A stretch of 64,000 bases of DNA from Chloroflexota bacterium (GCA_029262735.1 JAJCYY010000110.1:1-64000); one strand, 5' to 3'; positions 7,259 to 20,300 are shown, counted from the stretch's first letter. Numbers and translations are program-made. The notes: generated by a model from the letters alone, not told the origin.

Positions 7259-10200
7259 ATGCCAGGACTCGATCGCGCAGGCAAAAAAGCAACACTTCTG
7301 AGTGTGCCGGCTGTGCTGATACTGTTGATGGTCGGATTGTCCGCTATCTCAGACGTGAGCGTTCGTGCCGCCTCGTTGTCCGTCGATTCGCTCCTGGATA
7401 CACCCGATGCTGCGCACGGCAATGGTGTCTGTGACGATGGATCTGGCAACTGCACGCTCCGCGCCGCGATTGAGGAGGCGAACGCCCTCCCCGGTCCTGA
7501 CATAATCAACTTCTCACTATCGGGTTCTGGTCCATTCACCATTCAGCCGACATCACCGCTGCCGATCGTCACGGACCAGGCGATTATTGACGGCTATTCA
7601 CAGGTTGGCTCAACAGGCAATGCTGCCCCGCCTGCACTCGGCACGGACGCCGTCCTGATGATCGAGCTGGATGGCAGGGGAGCCGGCACCCCGGACGTGC
7701 CCGGCCTGCACATCACCGGCGGCAATACAACTGTTACCGGACTCGCGATCAACCGTTTCAGCGGCGACGGGATCAGGATCGAGGGAGCCGGTGGGAACAC
7801 AATTTCTGGCAACTTCATCGGAACTGACGTAACGGGATCCCGCGACAAGACAGAAGCAGATCCGAAAACGACGGGTTTCTCTGTCACCGCGGAGCCGGGC
7901 ACTGTGCCGAACTTCCTGCCGGGAAGGGAGTTTGGCGGCACCGAGGGTCCATACCGTTCCGAGACAAACAATCCCGTTGGCCCATGGTTTGGCGAGCCAG
8001 TGCTCTTTGCGGGAACGAGTGTTGGAGGTGCTCCGGACAACGCCCTCCAGCGCATAGGTGACATCGTCTTTACGGATCCAACCTATAGCGCCTGGATCTA
8101 CTACGACCACGTGAATGATCGCCCCGACGGACTCGTAGTCGTTTCTGATGACGAGTTGTTGATGGTTAACGAGAACTCCGCTGCCCCGGGCGTCTACCGC
8201 GCCCGGCGCGGTGACATGTTCAGCGATGACGATGAATTTTCGACTATCGGCGCGCCAATGGAAAATCCGGACAACATCGCACGGGCGGCTGATGGAACCG
8301 TATTCGTTACCGATAATTTCGCGCAGAGTGTGCTTAGGATTCCTGCAGGTGGCGGTGCGCCTGAAGTCTTCCTGTCGTCTGACATAACCGGCATGCCTGA
8401 ATTCGTGCCGGGGGGAGTGGCGATCGCCCCTCCAGGTTTCGACGGCCCGAACGTGGATCCAGGGGACCTGCTTCTGACGGCGCAGGAGTTCCAGGACGGA
8501 CTGCGCGAACTCTGGGTAGTAGATTCCGTTACGGGCGACTTCCAGGTTTTGTCAGCCCGTGATCAATTCCTCACCGATCATCACGTGAGTAACGTTGTCT
8601 TTGGCGGAGATGGGACGCTTTATGTGTCGGAAACGGGACCAACTCCGGGCCGAATCTCAACTGTCAGCCCTGATGGCACCGTCACTCCCCTTGTCGAGAA
8701 CATCGATGGCCTGGTCTGGGGCCTAGCGGTGAATCCGGTGACCGACGAGGTCTTCTTCCGCAAGATCGTAAGCTCGGTCGAAGAGCTTCACCGCGTGCCC
8801 GGATCTGGAGGAACGCCAAGCCTGTTCAGCGCAGATATCGGTCAGTTCCAGTCCCTGGTCTTTAGCGCTGATGGCAACTCGCTATTTATTGGTGCACAGC
8901 AGCCTCGATCACAGGTCATCGAGATCGTTAACCAGTGCCTGCCGAGTGGCGCAGGCTGCGATCCGATTGGCCGCGAGACGCTGGGCGCCGCCGAGCTGAT
9001 CTACCGCTATCGCCTGGAGTTCGACCAGCCGACCGATCTCAACTCGATCAGCGTTTTTGGAGCTGCATTCAACCCGTTCAATGCAGCCGACGGCGATAGC
9101 GTGCTTCGCATCCTCGACGAGAACATGAATGTTCTTGGCACCACTTCCACGTTCGGAGGCAACAACCACATCAGGCACCATGCCGTATCGCTGGAAGGCA
9201 TCAACGGGACCGTGTTCTTCATCGAAGAGTTCGACTCCAGCGGGCAGTGGAGATACCGGGAATCCCTGGTCATAAACGGACCAGTCCCCATCGGTAACAC
9301 GGGCCGCGGTGTCTACATCACTGGTGGTACCGACAACCAGGTCGGCGGGGTGTCTCCCGATCAGAAAAACATCATCTCTGGCAACCGGAACGACGGCATT
9401 GGTATCGAGGGAATCGCTACCGGCGACAATTCGGTGCTGGGCAACTTCGTCGGCAGCGATTTTTCGGGGACCGCCGATCTGGGGAACGGGAACGAAGGCA
9501 TCCACATCCGGTCTTCGGCCGGAAATGTTGTCGGGGCCACAGCAGGAACGAACCCGGCAGGTCCATGCTCTGGCGCGTGCAATCTGGTTTCAGGCAACGC
9601 AGGAGACGGAATCGTATTCCGCTTCGTGGAGTCCACCGACAACGTAGCCGAGGGAAACTTCGTCGGCACCGACCTGACCGGAATGGTCCCGCTCGGCAAC
9701 TCGGAGGCCGGGTTCCGAATTACTCAAGAAGCCAGCAACAACCGCGTCGGAGGAGCGACGCCTGAGGCGCGCAACATCGTCTCCAACAATCTACTGCAGG
9801 GAATCACCGTCGGTGCCGGTGCAAATGGAATCGCGATCATAGGAAACTACATCGGCACCGACGTGACCGGTACGGCTGAGATGGGGAATGCGCGTGAGGG
9901 AATACACGTTGGGGACTCGCAGGCCAACAAGATTGGCGGTCCAAATCCCGGTGACGGAAACGTTGTTTCTGCAAACCACGGAGACGGGATTTCTATCCGA
10001 AATGGCTCCTCTCTCAACGTGGTCCAGGGCAACCTGATTGGAACCGACTTCACGGGAACGACCGCGTTTACCGGCGATATCCCGATCACCAGCGGCTTCG
10101 CGGTTACCGCAGAGCCGGGGACCTCGCCGACTTGGGTTGCCGGAACCGATCACGAAGGGTTCGTCTCCGATTCGGCTGATCCAACTGCGCCATGGTTCGG

Positions 10201-13200
10201 TGGTTCGGTCCATTTCCGCGGCAACGCGGAAGGCGGTGGTCTTGAGACGGTCGATGGCGTTCCCCTCGTCTACCGCTATAGACTCGAGTTCACCGAAGTG
10301 ACACAGCTCATCTCTGTTGCCGTGACCGGCGCTGCCTTCAGTGATGGCGATTCGCAGATACGCGTTCTTGACGAAAACATGAACCCTCTCGGTTCTACGC
10401 GGACTCACGGCGGCAATTCGCATCAGACCTTCTTCGTAGAGCTTGACGGTGTCTCGGGACAGGTCTTCTTCATCGAGGAGACCGACTGGAGCGACGGCTG
10501 GCAGTACCGTGAATCGATAGTGATCAACGGCCCGGTGCCACTTGGCAACCGCGGCTGGGGTGGCATCGTCATTGCTGATGGCGCACAGGACAACCTCGTC
10601 GGCGGACCGACACCCCGACACCGCAACATCATCTCCGGCAACCGCGATAACGGTATCGTGATCGCTGATTCTGGCACGATGCACAACGTCGTTGAAAACA
10701 ACTTCATCGGCACCGACTTCACCGCAACGTCCAGCCTTGGCAACGAAGGGTGGGCCGGCATCATCATCGTCGGCGGCGCCTCGGAAAACCGGGTTGGCGG
10801 CAGCGTCGCTGGTGGCAACGTCATCTCCGGAAACCGCGGCAACGGTGTCGCGATCGCGGACCCCGGCACGACCGGGAACCAGTTCCATGGCAACTTCATC
10901 GGCACCGACCCGACAGGCTCGTTCGCCATCCCGAACAGGTTCAACGGATTCGAAATCTGGGACGGTCCGCAGTTCAACACCATCGGTGGTACGACTCCGG
11001 GCGAGCGCAACATCATCTCTGGTAACGGCGATGTCGGAGTTCGACTCATCCGCGGCGGCACCACAGACAACGAAGTCATCGGCAACTTCATCGGCACCGA
11101 TGTTTCAGGCACGCTGCCCCTTGGCAACGGTGCCGGAGTCGTGATCGTTGAAGGTTCCAACCGCAACCGTATCGGCGGTCCGAATCCGGGCGAAGGGAAC
11201 CTGGTCTCTGCCAACCAATGGGTCGGCATTGAGATCGCGCACGAAGGATCAAACGAGAACGTGATCTCTGGCAATCTTATCGGAACAGACCACACTGGAA
11301 CCACAGGTTTCACACCCGGCAACACGATCACCAGCGGCTTCACGGTGACGGCAGAGCCAGGAACAGCGCCGACGTGGGACGCCGGAACCGACCATGACGG
11401 ATTCGTTTCGGATTCGGCTGATCCCACTGCACCGTGGTTCGGCGGCTCTGTCCACTTCCGCGGCAACGGGGAAGGCGGCGGACTTGAAACGGTCGACGGC
11501 GTTCCGCTCGTCTATCGCTACAGACTGGAGTTCGACCAGGTGACAGAGCTCAAGTCAATTGCAGTTACGGGTGCGGCGTTTAGCGATGACGGCTCGCAGA
11601 TTCGCGTGCTCGACGAGAACATGACTGTACTCGGCACAAGCGATACATGGGGCGGCAACTCACGGCAGATATTCTTTGTGGGACTTGCAGGTGTCGTTGG
11701 ACGGACCTTCTTCGTTGACGAGACCGATTGGAGTGGTTCCTGGCAGTACCGCGAATCGATAGTAATCAACGGACCGGTGCCGCTTGGCAACCGCGGCTGG
11801 GGTGGCGTGCAGATCTCGGAAGGCGCGCAGCACAACCAGGTCGGCGGACCGACTCCCGGACACCGCAACATCATCTCCGGTAACCGAGACAACGGCATGG
11901 TGTTGGTGAGTCCGGGCACGTCGCACAACATCATCACGGGAAACTTCATTGGCACAGACATTTCCGGAACTGCTTCTATTCAGAACAGGAACCACGGTGT
12001 GTTGATTGTTGACGGTGCAAGTTTCAACCGCATCGGCGGTTCGAATCCCGGTGAAGGAAACGTGCTCTCAGGTAACCGATGGGAAGGCATCGAGATACGG
12101 GATGCCAACACTACCGGCACCGAGATAAAGGGCAACTTCATCGGCACCGACGTCACCGGAATGTTTGCCGTGCCGAACCACGATCAGGGAATCAACATCG
12201 TCGATTCGCCGAACAACCTGATCGGGGGAACCGAAGGGGTGACGATTGGCGGTTCATGCACCGGGGCGTGCAACTTGCTGTCAGGCAACGAAGGTGAAGG
12301 GCTGTCGATCCGATTCAACGGAGCCACCGGCAACATAGCTGTCGGCAACTACATTGGCACAGATGTGACCGGTCTAGCAGCCCTCGGGAACCTGCATGCG
12401 GGCGTGATGCTCAGGGCGGGGACAAACGTCAACGTCCTGGGTGGAACAACCCCTGCTGAGCGGAACGTGATCTCTGGTGGGCGGACCAACGGAGTCCTGA
12501 TCTGGGACGACTCGTACTCTAATACTGTGCAGGGCAACTTCATAGGAGTTGATGCAACCGGACTCAGCCCGCTGGGTAACCAGATATCAGGGGTGGTTAT
12601 CGCTACAGGGGCCAGTGACAACCTGATTGGCGGCAGCCAGCCCGGAACCGGGAACATTATCGCGTTCAACGGGCAAGGGGTGTTGGTGGGCGACGCTGCT
12701 TTGAATAGCAACACGATATCGGCCAACTCCATTCACTCGAACCTTGAGCTTGGAATCGATCTGGCAGGTAACGGCGTGACGCCGAACGATCTCGGCGATG
12801 CAGACGCGGGTCCGAACAACCTTCAGAACTTCCCGGTGATCAGGTCGGTAGCGACTGTGGGCGGAATCACAACTGTTGAAGGAAGCTTGAATAGTCGGCC
12901 GACCACAGAGTACCGGATCGAGTTTTTCTCGAACTCGAGCGCGGATCCGTCCGGTCACGGTGAGGGTGAGACGTTCCTCGGGTCAGCGATTGTGATCACA
13001 GACGCATTCGGCAATGCCGATTTCTCGATGGACTTGCCTGCGGTGCAAAGTGGCCTGTTTATCACTACGACAGCCACCAGCGCACATGGCGACACGTCCG
13101 AGTTCTCGGCAGCGTGGCAAGAGGAACTGGCAGCAAGCTGCATTTACGACGCGGATAGCAGCGGCTTCATCGAACTGTCAGAGGCGGTCGATGCGGTGAC

Positions 13201-14128
13201 GGATTACTTGCTAGGACGGCCGGGGCCAGCAGGGGAGATCACAAGAGCGGACGCGGTTGAAGTGGTAACCGCATACCTGTTGCAGACTCGGTTGGAGTGC
13301 AATGCCGTTCCGGGTCCGTCGGCGGACTGGATTGTCTACCAGACCAGCACGAATGGGGACCTGAATATCGCCCGGATTCTCCCGGACGGCGCGGGCGCGA
13401 TACAGGTAGTAACAGGTGCTACGCAGGACCTGTTTCCGACCTGGTCGCCGGACAAGTCTGAGATAGCGTTTACTCGCCAGACCACGCCAGAAGGTGAGGA
13501 CCGCAATGGCGATATTCACATCGTGGGATTTTACGGCTCGAATCTACGGAGTGTGACCGGCGGCGGTGATTACCACTTCCCGGACTGGTCACTGGATGGA
13601 TCGTCGATAATTTTCGACGGATTCGGTTCCGGTATCCAGGAGGTTTCGCCTTCGGGCGGTAATGTCGATGTCATCGTAAATGACGGATTCGCCGACCGGC
13701 CGGACTGGTCGCCAGACGGCGGTAAAATCGCGTTTCATGTCCCGCCCTTCGCATCGGGCGCACTTAGCGCATGGGCAGGATTGATCGTTATTGCTAACGC
13801 AGACGGAACCGACCCGCAGCCCCTGACAGAAGGATTGTCTCCCGACTGGTCTCCCGATGGATCTAAGATCCTGTTTAACTCTGACGTCGATGGGGACTGG
13901 GACGTGTATGTCATCGGTACAGACGGAACTGATCTGACCAATCTGACGTCCGGCCGCCCCGGTGACGATGTATGGCCAGACTGGTCACCGGATGGATCTG
14001 AAATCGTGTTTTCATTCACCGCTGACGGTATCCAGAGTCGGGAGCTGGGAGTCATGAGTGCCGCGGGGGGTGCAGTTACGAACATCACCAACACACCTGA
14101 TGTCGATGAACTCAGACCGCAGTGGTAG
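7259..14128 (+). CDS. Giant secreted CSLREA / right-handed beta-helix protein with inserted propeller, EF-hand module and PD40 propeller
   Basis: 2289 residues. A signal peptide (about 1-38) is followed by a CSLREA-type domain (NGVCDDGSGNCTLRAAIEEAN, about 40-85). The core is a long parallel beta-helix of repeating units of the form NIISGNxxNGI then GNFIGTDxTGT then NxIGG. Three copies of a jelly-roll-like module (TSGFxVTAEPGT … YRESxVINGPVP) interrupt it at about nt 7865-9290, 10080-10545 and 11325-11785. The first copy is split by an extra six-bladed-type propeller of about 310 residues (nt about 8045-8975). At residues 1961-2014 is the Cys-bounded EF-hand module (CIYDADSSGFIELSEA) shared with other proteins in this window. 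The C-terminus has five or so TolB/PD40 repeats (WSPDGSKI, DWSPDG). Likely an extracellular surface or carbohydrate-contacting protein; no sorting motif or catalytic site was recognised. Confidence 0.85.
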   Translation: MPGLDRAGKKATLLSVPAVLILLMVGLSAISDVSVRAASLSVDSLLDTPDAAHGNGVCDDGSGNCTLRAAIEEANALPGPDIINFSLSGSGPFTIQPTSPLPIVTDQAIIDGYSQVGSTGNAAPPALGTDAVLMIELDGRGAGTPDVPGLHITGGNTTVTGLAINRFSGDGIRIEGAGGNTISGNFIGTDVTGSRDKTEADPKTTGFSVTAEPGTVPNFLPGREFGGTEGPYRSETNNPVGPWFGEPVLFAGTSVGGAPDNALQRIGDIVFTDPTYSAWIYYDHVNDRPDGLVVVSDDELLMVNENSAAPGVYRARRGDMFSDDDEFSTIGAPMENPDNIARAADGTVFVTDNFAQSVLRIPAGGGAPEVFLSSDITGMPEFVPGGVAIAPPGFDGPNVDPGDLLLTAQEFQDGLRELWVVDSVTGDFQVLSARDQFLTDHHVSNVVFGGDGTLYVSETGPTPGRISTVSPDGTVTPLVENIDGLVWGLAVNPVTDEVFFRKIVSSVEELHRVPGSGGTPSLFSADIGQFQSLVFSADGNSLFIGAQQPRSQVIEIVNQCLPSGAGCDPIGRETLGAAELIYRYRLEFDQPTDLNSISVFGAAFNPFNAADGDSVLRILDENMNVLGTTSTFGGNNHIRHHAVSLEGINGTVFFIEEFDSSGQWRYRESLVINGPVPIGNTGRGVYITGGTDNQVGGVSPDQKNIISGNRNDGIGIEGIATGDNSVLGNFVGSDFSGTADLGNGNEGIHIRSSAGNVVGATAGTNPAGPCSGACNLVSGNAGDGIVFRFVESTDNVAEGNFVGTDLTGMVPLGNSEAGFRITQEASNNRVGGATPEARNIVSNNLLQGITVGAGANGIAIIGNYIGTDVTGTAEMGNAREGIHVGDSQANKIGGPNPGDGNVVSANHGDGISIRNGSSLNVVQGNLIGTDFTGTTAFTGDIPITSGFAVTAEPGTSPTWVAGTDHEGFVSDSADPTAPWFGGSVHFRGNAEGGGLETVDGVPLVYRYRLEFTEVTQLISVAVTGAAFSDGDSQIRVLDENMNPLGSTRTHGGNSHQTFFVELDGVSGQVFFIEETDWSDGWQYRESIVINGPVPLGNRGWGGIVIADGAQDNLVGGPTPRHRNIISGNRDNGIVIADSGTMHNVVENNFIGTDFTATSSLGNEGWAGIIIVGGASENRVGGSVAGGNVISGNRGNGVAIADPGTTGNQFHGNFIGTDPTGSFAIPNRFNGFEIWDGPQFNTIGGTTPGERNIISGNGDVGVRLIRGGTTDNEVIGNFIGTDVSGTLPLGNGAGVVIVEGSNRNRIGGPNPGEGNLVSANQWVGIEIAHEGSNENVISGNLIGTDHTGTTGFTPGNTITSGFTVTAEPGTAPTWDAGTDHDGFVSDSADPTAPWFGGSVHFRGNGEGGGLETVDGVPLVYRYRLEFDQVTELKSIAVTGAAFSDDGSQIRVLDENMTVLGTSDTWGGNSRQIFFVGLAGVVGRTFFVDETDWSGSWQYRESIVINGPVPLGNRGWGGVQISEGAQHNQVGGPTPGHRNIISGNRDNGMVLVSPGTSHNIITGNFIGTDISGTASIQNRNHGVLIVDGASFNRIGGSNPGEGNVLSGNRWEGIEIRDANTTGTEIKGNFIGTDVTGMFAVPNHDQGINIVDSPNNLIGGTEGVTIGGSCTGACNLLSGNEGEGLSIRFNGATGNIAVGNYIGTDVTGLAALGNLHAGVMLRAGTNVNVLGGTTPAERNVISGGRTNGVLIWDDSYSNTVQGNFIGVDATGLSPLGNQISGVVIATGASDNLIGGSQPGTGNIIAFNGQGVLVGDAALNSNTISANSIHSNLELGIDLAGNGVTPNDLGDADAGPNNLQNFPVIRSVATVGGITTVEGSLNSRPTTEYRIEFFSNSSADPSGHGEGETFLGSAIVITDAFGNADFSMDLPAVQSGLFITTTATSAHGDTSEFSAAWQEELAASCIYDADSSGFIELSEAVDAVTDYLLGRPGPAGEITRADAVEVVTAYLLQTRLECNAVPGPSADWIVYQTSTNGDLNIARILPDGAGAIQVVTGATQDLFPTWSPDKSEIAFTRQTTPEGEDRNGDIHIVGFYGSNLRSVTGGGDYHFPDWSLDGSSIIFDGFGSGIQEVSPSGGNVDVIVNDGFADRPDWSPDGGKIAFHVPPFASGALSAWAGLIVIANADGTDPQPLTEGLSPDWSPDGSKILFNSDVDGDWDVYVIGTDGTDLTNLTSGRPGDDVWPDWSPDGSEIVFSFTADGIQSRELGVMSAAGGAVTNITNTPDVDELRPQW
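10080..11788 (+). repeat. Two near-copies of a roughly 460-bp module within the beta-helix gene
   Basis: 10080-10545 and 11325-11785 encode the same module (TSGFxVTAEPGTxPTW … WQYRESIVINGPVPLGN) with high DNA similarity, implying fairly recent internal duplication. A diverged third copy lies at 7865-9290 and is split by a propeller insertion. Confidence 0.7.
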
Positions 14129-14214
14129 ACCAGGGATCAAGTTTTTGGCCAGACTGGTCACCAACGCTTCGTTCAGCAGAGCCCTCTGCTCACCAGGCCA
14201 CGCACTGACCCCTT

Positions 14215-14397
14215 CCGACCTGACCCCTTGAAACGGTGCCAGTGGAAAAGTCCACACTGGACGTTTTAGAGGAGGTCAGACATGCCCAGAAAGGGCCATT
14301 CGCCGGAACAGATCTTGAACAAGCTCCGGCAGGTAGAAGTAGCAGTAGCTACTGGCTACCATGTGCACGGCCCTGGAAACTGAGTTCTGACAGACCC
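14215..14397 (+). pseudogene. Truncated IS3 OrfA joined to an IS6-type terminal repeat
   Basis: A left-end sequence (GACCTGACCCC … CCAGTGGAAAAGT) precedes a ribosome-binding site (GAGGAGG) and the frame MPRKGHSPEQILNKLRQVEV. The frame is cut after about 29 residues and abuts CTGAGTTCTGACAGACCC (14380-14397), the end sequence of the IS6-type elements here. The same left end and OrfA start are at 40840-41090. This looks like one element broken by another. Confidence 0.6.
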
Positions 14398-14411
14398 GAG
14401 CGACTGGCGTG

Positions 14412-14473
14412 ATGGATGGGACCGGCGGTTAGGTACACGGCGACCTGTGTTCATCGGACACATTGACCCTGGT
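14412..14473 (+). repeat. 62-bp dispersed repeat, copy 1
   Basis: The segment beginning ATGGATGGGACCGGCGG is repeated in inverse orientation at 41747-41808 with one difference. Both copies lie next to IS3/IS6 debris. In one frame each reads WDRRLGTRRPVFIG then IDPG, so they may be scraps of the same lost gene. Confidence 0.65.
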
Positions 14474-14492
14474 ACTGCCGCCTGTCTGATGC

Positions 14493-15063
14493 GGTTCTGT
14501 CAGGACTCAGAGCACGGGCGAAATAGCATCCTCTAAAACGAGTTGAGGAGTGGCTCATGCCGTGCCCGCACTGCCGATCTCGATCAACCATCAAGAGGAC
14601 AGCGAGAACCTCGCTCAGCTACCGGATCCACTATGCAGGGCATGCAGGCATCGATTCAATGAGCGCACCGGAACGCCGTTCAACGATCTGAGTCTTACAA
14701 CCGATAAACATCCTGCATTCACAAAGGCGATCGGTGGATCGTTGGCCGTAAGGTTCTCCATTGACACAATCAGTATCTGAACAAACGGATAGAGCAGAAT
14801 CATCGACACGTCAAACAGTGTGACTATCCGATGCTTGGATTTGCTAAATCGAGTCAGCCAGTAGGTTCTGCACTACGTTCGATGAGTTACGAAACTACCT
14901 GAGGAATCAGCGATCCAAAAAAAGGTTCATAGCGTCGGAAAGACGAGAAGTCTTCAGGACGAAATGGTCGACACTAGTGGCCGAGATGTCTGCTTGATCA
15001 GCGGCTCCACCGGCGCTTCAACTCGTCCACGAATCAGCATGTGACCTGAGTTCTGACAGAACC
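14493..15063 (+). mobile_element. Degenerate IS6-family element (571 bp)
   Basis: It is bounded by GGTTCTGTCAGGACTCAG on the left and the inverse …CCTGAGTTCTGACAGAACC on the right. Inside, split over several frames, are pieces of an IS6-type transposase: an N-terminal zinc-finger part (MPCPHC…), CRACRHRFNERTGTPFNDL, then the C-terminal YLNKRIEQNHRHVKQ…PMLGF, and RFCTTFDELRNYLRNQRSKK. The central catalytic region is deleted and frameshifts separate the parts, so it cannot make a transposase. An IS6 assignment fits both the C-terminal motif and the GG-TCTGT end. Confidence 0.75.
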
Positions 15064-15409
15064 ATCTAAAAGTACTCCAGTTCGAGTAACGCTGTCGGCA
15101 CATATCTCAAGTCGAGGAGCTCAGCGGTAGAGCGACGGAGGCAGGACTGCTCGAACAGATGAACGATCTCGTGTTTACCAGTCAATGAAGCGGGGTAAGG
15201 ATCGGAGAAGAATTCACGCTGGAAGAGAGAGCGCCTCGTTGCTGATGGATAAATTGGGATTCGGATTTCAGCAATACATGAGTCGAGGAATGATTAAGTT
15301 CTACGCGGACACAGATCCCGTTCGTCAAGAAACAGCTTCAGAACGCGCGCAGTTTTTTTGATATGTGATTCAGCAACTACTCGACTTTTCCTTGAATACA
15401 GGCGCACCA

Positions 15410-16793
<1,384 letters not shown>

Positions 16794-16833
16794 GCTATTT
16801 TTTTGGTTTTAACGCTGTGTTCACGGAAAGGAC

Positions 16834-16860
16834 TTGACCCCTTCCTATTTGAGCTATAAG
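16834..16860 (+). promoter_or_regulatory. Candidate promoter of the 17.4-40.5 kb operon
   Basis: TTGACC and TATAAG are 15 bp apart, in the gap between the IS3 element and the first operon gene. It matches the arrangement before the 7259 gene. The leader to the start codon at 17379 would be about 510 bp, which is long, so another promoter nearer the gene may exist. Confidence 0.3.
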
Positions 16861-17378
16861 TTCCTGCCCTACGTGGCTGACTAACACGTTGGGGGACGCG
16901 TGCGCGGGGCACTTGAGGCAGCGAATCTCAAACCTGGCACCTGGTTGATGCCTTGGAAGGCGGATATTCCAGCGCCCGGAGTTTCCGCGCTAAAAGCTGA
17001 TTGGAATTCTCCAAAATCGAGCGCGTCACCAGCACCTGAAAACTGCTGCCGTCCCGAGCTAGTTCGTAGCTGGCATTCTCTTTCCGTCGTTCCTTCGAAA
17101 TCCGTGTCGGCGGCAGAAACACCACCATTTATTGCGACACTAACCACGTCGGAATTGCCGACAGTTCATTATGGTCGGACGTCCAGCCTTGTCGAGCGTG
17201 ATCACTGCTCAAATGTTCCAGGCCGATCAGCGCGACTGCGGATTTTGGCACGCTCGAGCAAGCCAGCTGGACCCACCGAAAATTTGATCGCTAATTCCGA
17301 TCGCGTGGTTCAAAAAGTCGGACAAGTATTCGTGGAACCGACGGACATCGAACCGTTCGCCGTTGAGGGAGCACGCCG
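16861..17378. other. Long leader region upstream of the surface-protein operon
   Basis: 518 bp with one GTG-initiated open frame at 16900-17382 of atypical composition and no ribosome-binding site, which I do not accept as a gene. No riboswitch or clear hairpin was recognised. Confidence 0.4.
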
Positions 17379-20300
17379 ATGAGATTGCTTCCGGGCACCT
17401 GGCACAGCTCAACTTTTCGGGTAAATACGCGCTCCCTGTTCACAGCAGTCGCCGCCATCGCGGCGCTCGGGATTCTCCAGCTCGCTCTCTCGGCTCCAGA
17501 TTCAGCGGGCGCCGCTGGATCAAACGCTCCGGCCGCGCAGGTAGAAACAACGGGGAGTATCACCGGCAGGCTTACGGAAGAACTGACTGGGATCCCAATC
17601 GTTGGTGCACAGGTCGCGGCGAATCATGTCTCTTGCTGCACCGCTGGTTTCGCGACAACTGATCAGAACGGGAACTACCAGATTACCGGGCTGTTCGACG
17701 GCGACCATTGGATCAGAACGGACGCTGATGAACTCGGCTTCATTGACGAGTACTACGACGACACCCTCGTGTGGGACAACCGAACCCTGGTTTCAGTCAC
17801 CGCCGGCCAAACGACTGGCGGCATCGACTTCGATCTCGTCTTGGGTGGCTCGATTTCGGGGACGGTCTTTGAGCCCGGTGGGATAATTCCGATCGCAGAT
17901 ATCTGGGTCAATGCATTTTCAGAACTGAACAATGCCTGGTTGTCAGGGGTGACTACTGATTCTTCGGGGAACTATGTACTCGGAGGTGTTCCCGAAGGTC
18001 CGCACAGAGTTGAGTTCAGGGATCACTCAGGCAGCTTTGCAAGTGAGTTCTACGACAACAAGATCCAATGGGGATCCGCAAACCTGATCTCAATTACTGG
18101 CACGGAAGAGGTCACCGGTATCAACGCGGTGCTGGAGCTTACGGGATCAATCAGCGGGACCGTGCTTGCCCCTGATGGTGTGACACCTGTGGAGGGATTG
18201 GGCATTGAAGCTCGTGATCCCACTACAAACGATTGGATTGCCGGGGCTAACACGGATGCTGCCGGTAATTACACCGTTATCGGTCTCCGCACAGGAAATT
18301 ACAAGATCCGAGCCCGGGCCTCCGGGCACGGATTCCCGGATCAGTATTTTGCCGGTGTCTCCGATTTCGAACTGGCAGATGTCGTCACGGTGACCGCGCC
18401 GGGCGATACCCCGAACATCGACTTAACCATGAGTCCGGGCGGGACGATTGCCGGCAGGATTACGGATGAGGCGAGCGGTAATCCGATAAGTGGCGTTCGG
18501 GTTTCAGCAAACCTGGAACAGTGCTGTGGTGGTAACGGAGCGACGACGGACCAGGACGGGAACTACGAGATTACCGGACTGGCCGCCGGGGACTACCGGG
18601 TAAGAACCGAGACTCGTGAACCCGGCTTCATTGATGAGTACTACGACAACAGCATTGGCTTTAGCGGCCGCACGCCCGTCTCCGTTACAGTCGGAGTGAC
18701 AACACCCGGCATCGACTTTGCCCTCGTCCAGGGAGGCTCGATCTCAGGGACCGTCTTCGAACCCGGCGGGACCGTTCCGATTGCAAATATCTGGGTAAAT
18801 GCATACTCCGAAACTCACTCTGAATGGGTTTCGAATGCAAGCACTGACTCATCCGGTAACTATATTCTCAGAGGCGTTCCCGAAGGACAGCACAGAGTTG
18901 AATTTGCGGACCATTCGGGCAGCTTTGCAGGCGAGTTCTTCAACGATCGCCAGGGCTTCTTCAACGCCGACCTGGTCCAGGTCACGGGCACGCAGTCGGT
19001 CACCGGGATCGATGCCGTCATGGACTTGGCTGGCTCCATCAGTGGGACTGTGCTCGCTCCCGATGGCGTTACACCTGTACAGGACCTGACAGTTGTCGCG
19101 CTGGATCCCATCAATCGGAATTGGATTGATAGTGCCCGAACCGACGCTGCAGGCAATTACAGCATCAGCGGTCTCCGCTCAGGAGACTACAAGGTCTGGG
19201 CCCGGGATTTCGATCATGGATTTGTTGAACAGTACTTCGATGGCGTGACCAGGTTCGATCTTGCAGACAACGTTACGGTCACTGCTCCCGTCGACACGGC
19301 AGGCATCGACTTCACCATGAGCCCGGGCGGCACGATCACCGGAAGACTGATAGATGAGGCGACCGGTAATCCGATAAGTGGTGTTTGGGTTTCAGCAGAC
19401 CCGGAACAGTGCTGTGGTGGTAACAGCGCGACGACCGACCAGGACGGGAACTACCAGATCGCCGGGCTGGCCCCGGGGGACTACTGGGTGAGAACCGCGG
19501 CTCATGAACTCGGCTTCGTTGATGAGTACTACGACAACAGCATTGCATGGGACGACCGCACGCCCGTCTCTGTAACGGGCGGAGTGACAACACCCGGCAT
19601 CGACTTTGCCCTCGCCCAGGGAGGCTCGATCTCAGGGACCGTCTTCGAACCGGGTGGGCTTGTCCCGGTAGCGGGCATCTGGGTAAGTGCAATCTCTGAA
19701 ACTCACTCGGTGTGGGTTTCGGATGCAACCACTGACTCATCCGGTAACTATGTTCTCAGAGGCGTTCCCGCAGGTCAGCACAGGATTGAGTTTGCGGACC
19801 AATCGGGCAGTTTCGCAAGAGAGTTCTATGAGGACAGAACTGACTTCACCGCCGCAGACCTGATTACGGTCACCGGAACACAGGCGGTCACCAGCATCGA
19901 TGCGATTCTCGACCCGGCGGGATCCATCAGCGGGACGGTTCTTGCCCCTGATGGCGTGACCCCGGTGAGTGATGTATGGGTCATTGCCCTCGATGCGATC
20001 ACTGGTAACTGGGCTGAGGATGCCAGAGCGGACTCATCCGGCAACTACACCATTCGTGGCCTCCGCAGCGGGAACTACAAGGTTGAGGCGCAAAGCTCCG
20101 CTCACGGATTCCCGAATCAGTTTTTTAACGGTGTCTCCGATTTCGGTCTGGCAGATGCCGTCACGGTAACCGCACCTGGCGATACCCCGAACATCAACTT
20201 CCTCATGAGTCCGGGCGGGACCATCACTGGCAGGATCACTGACGAGGCCACGGGCAACCCGATTAGCGGTGTTGGGATTTCAGCAATTCCGGAACAGTGC

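Noticed and set aside
16900..17382. GTG-initiated 160-residue frame upstream of the operon
   Set aside because: No ribosome-binding site, no family motif, and it overlaps the operon start; composition is unlike the neighbouring genes.
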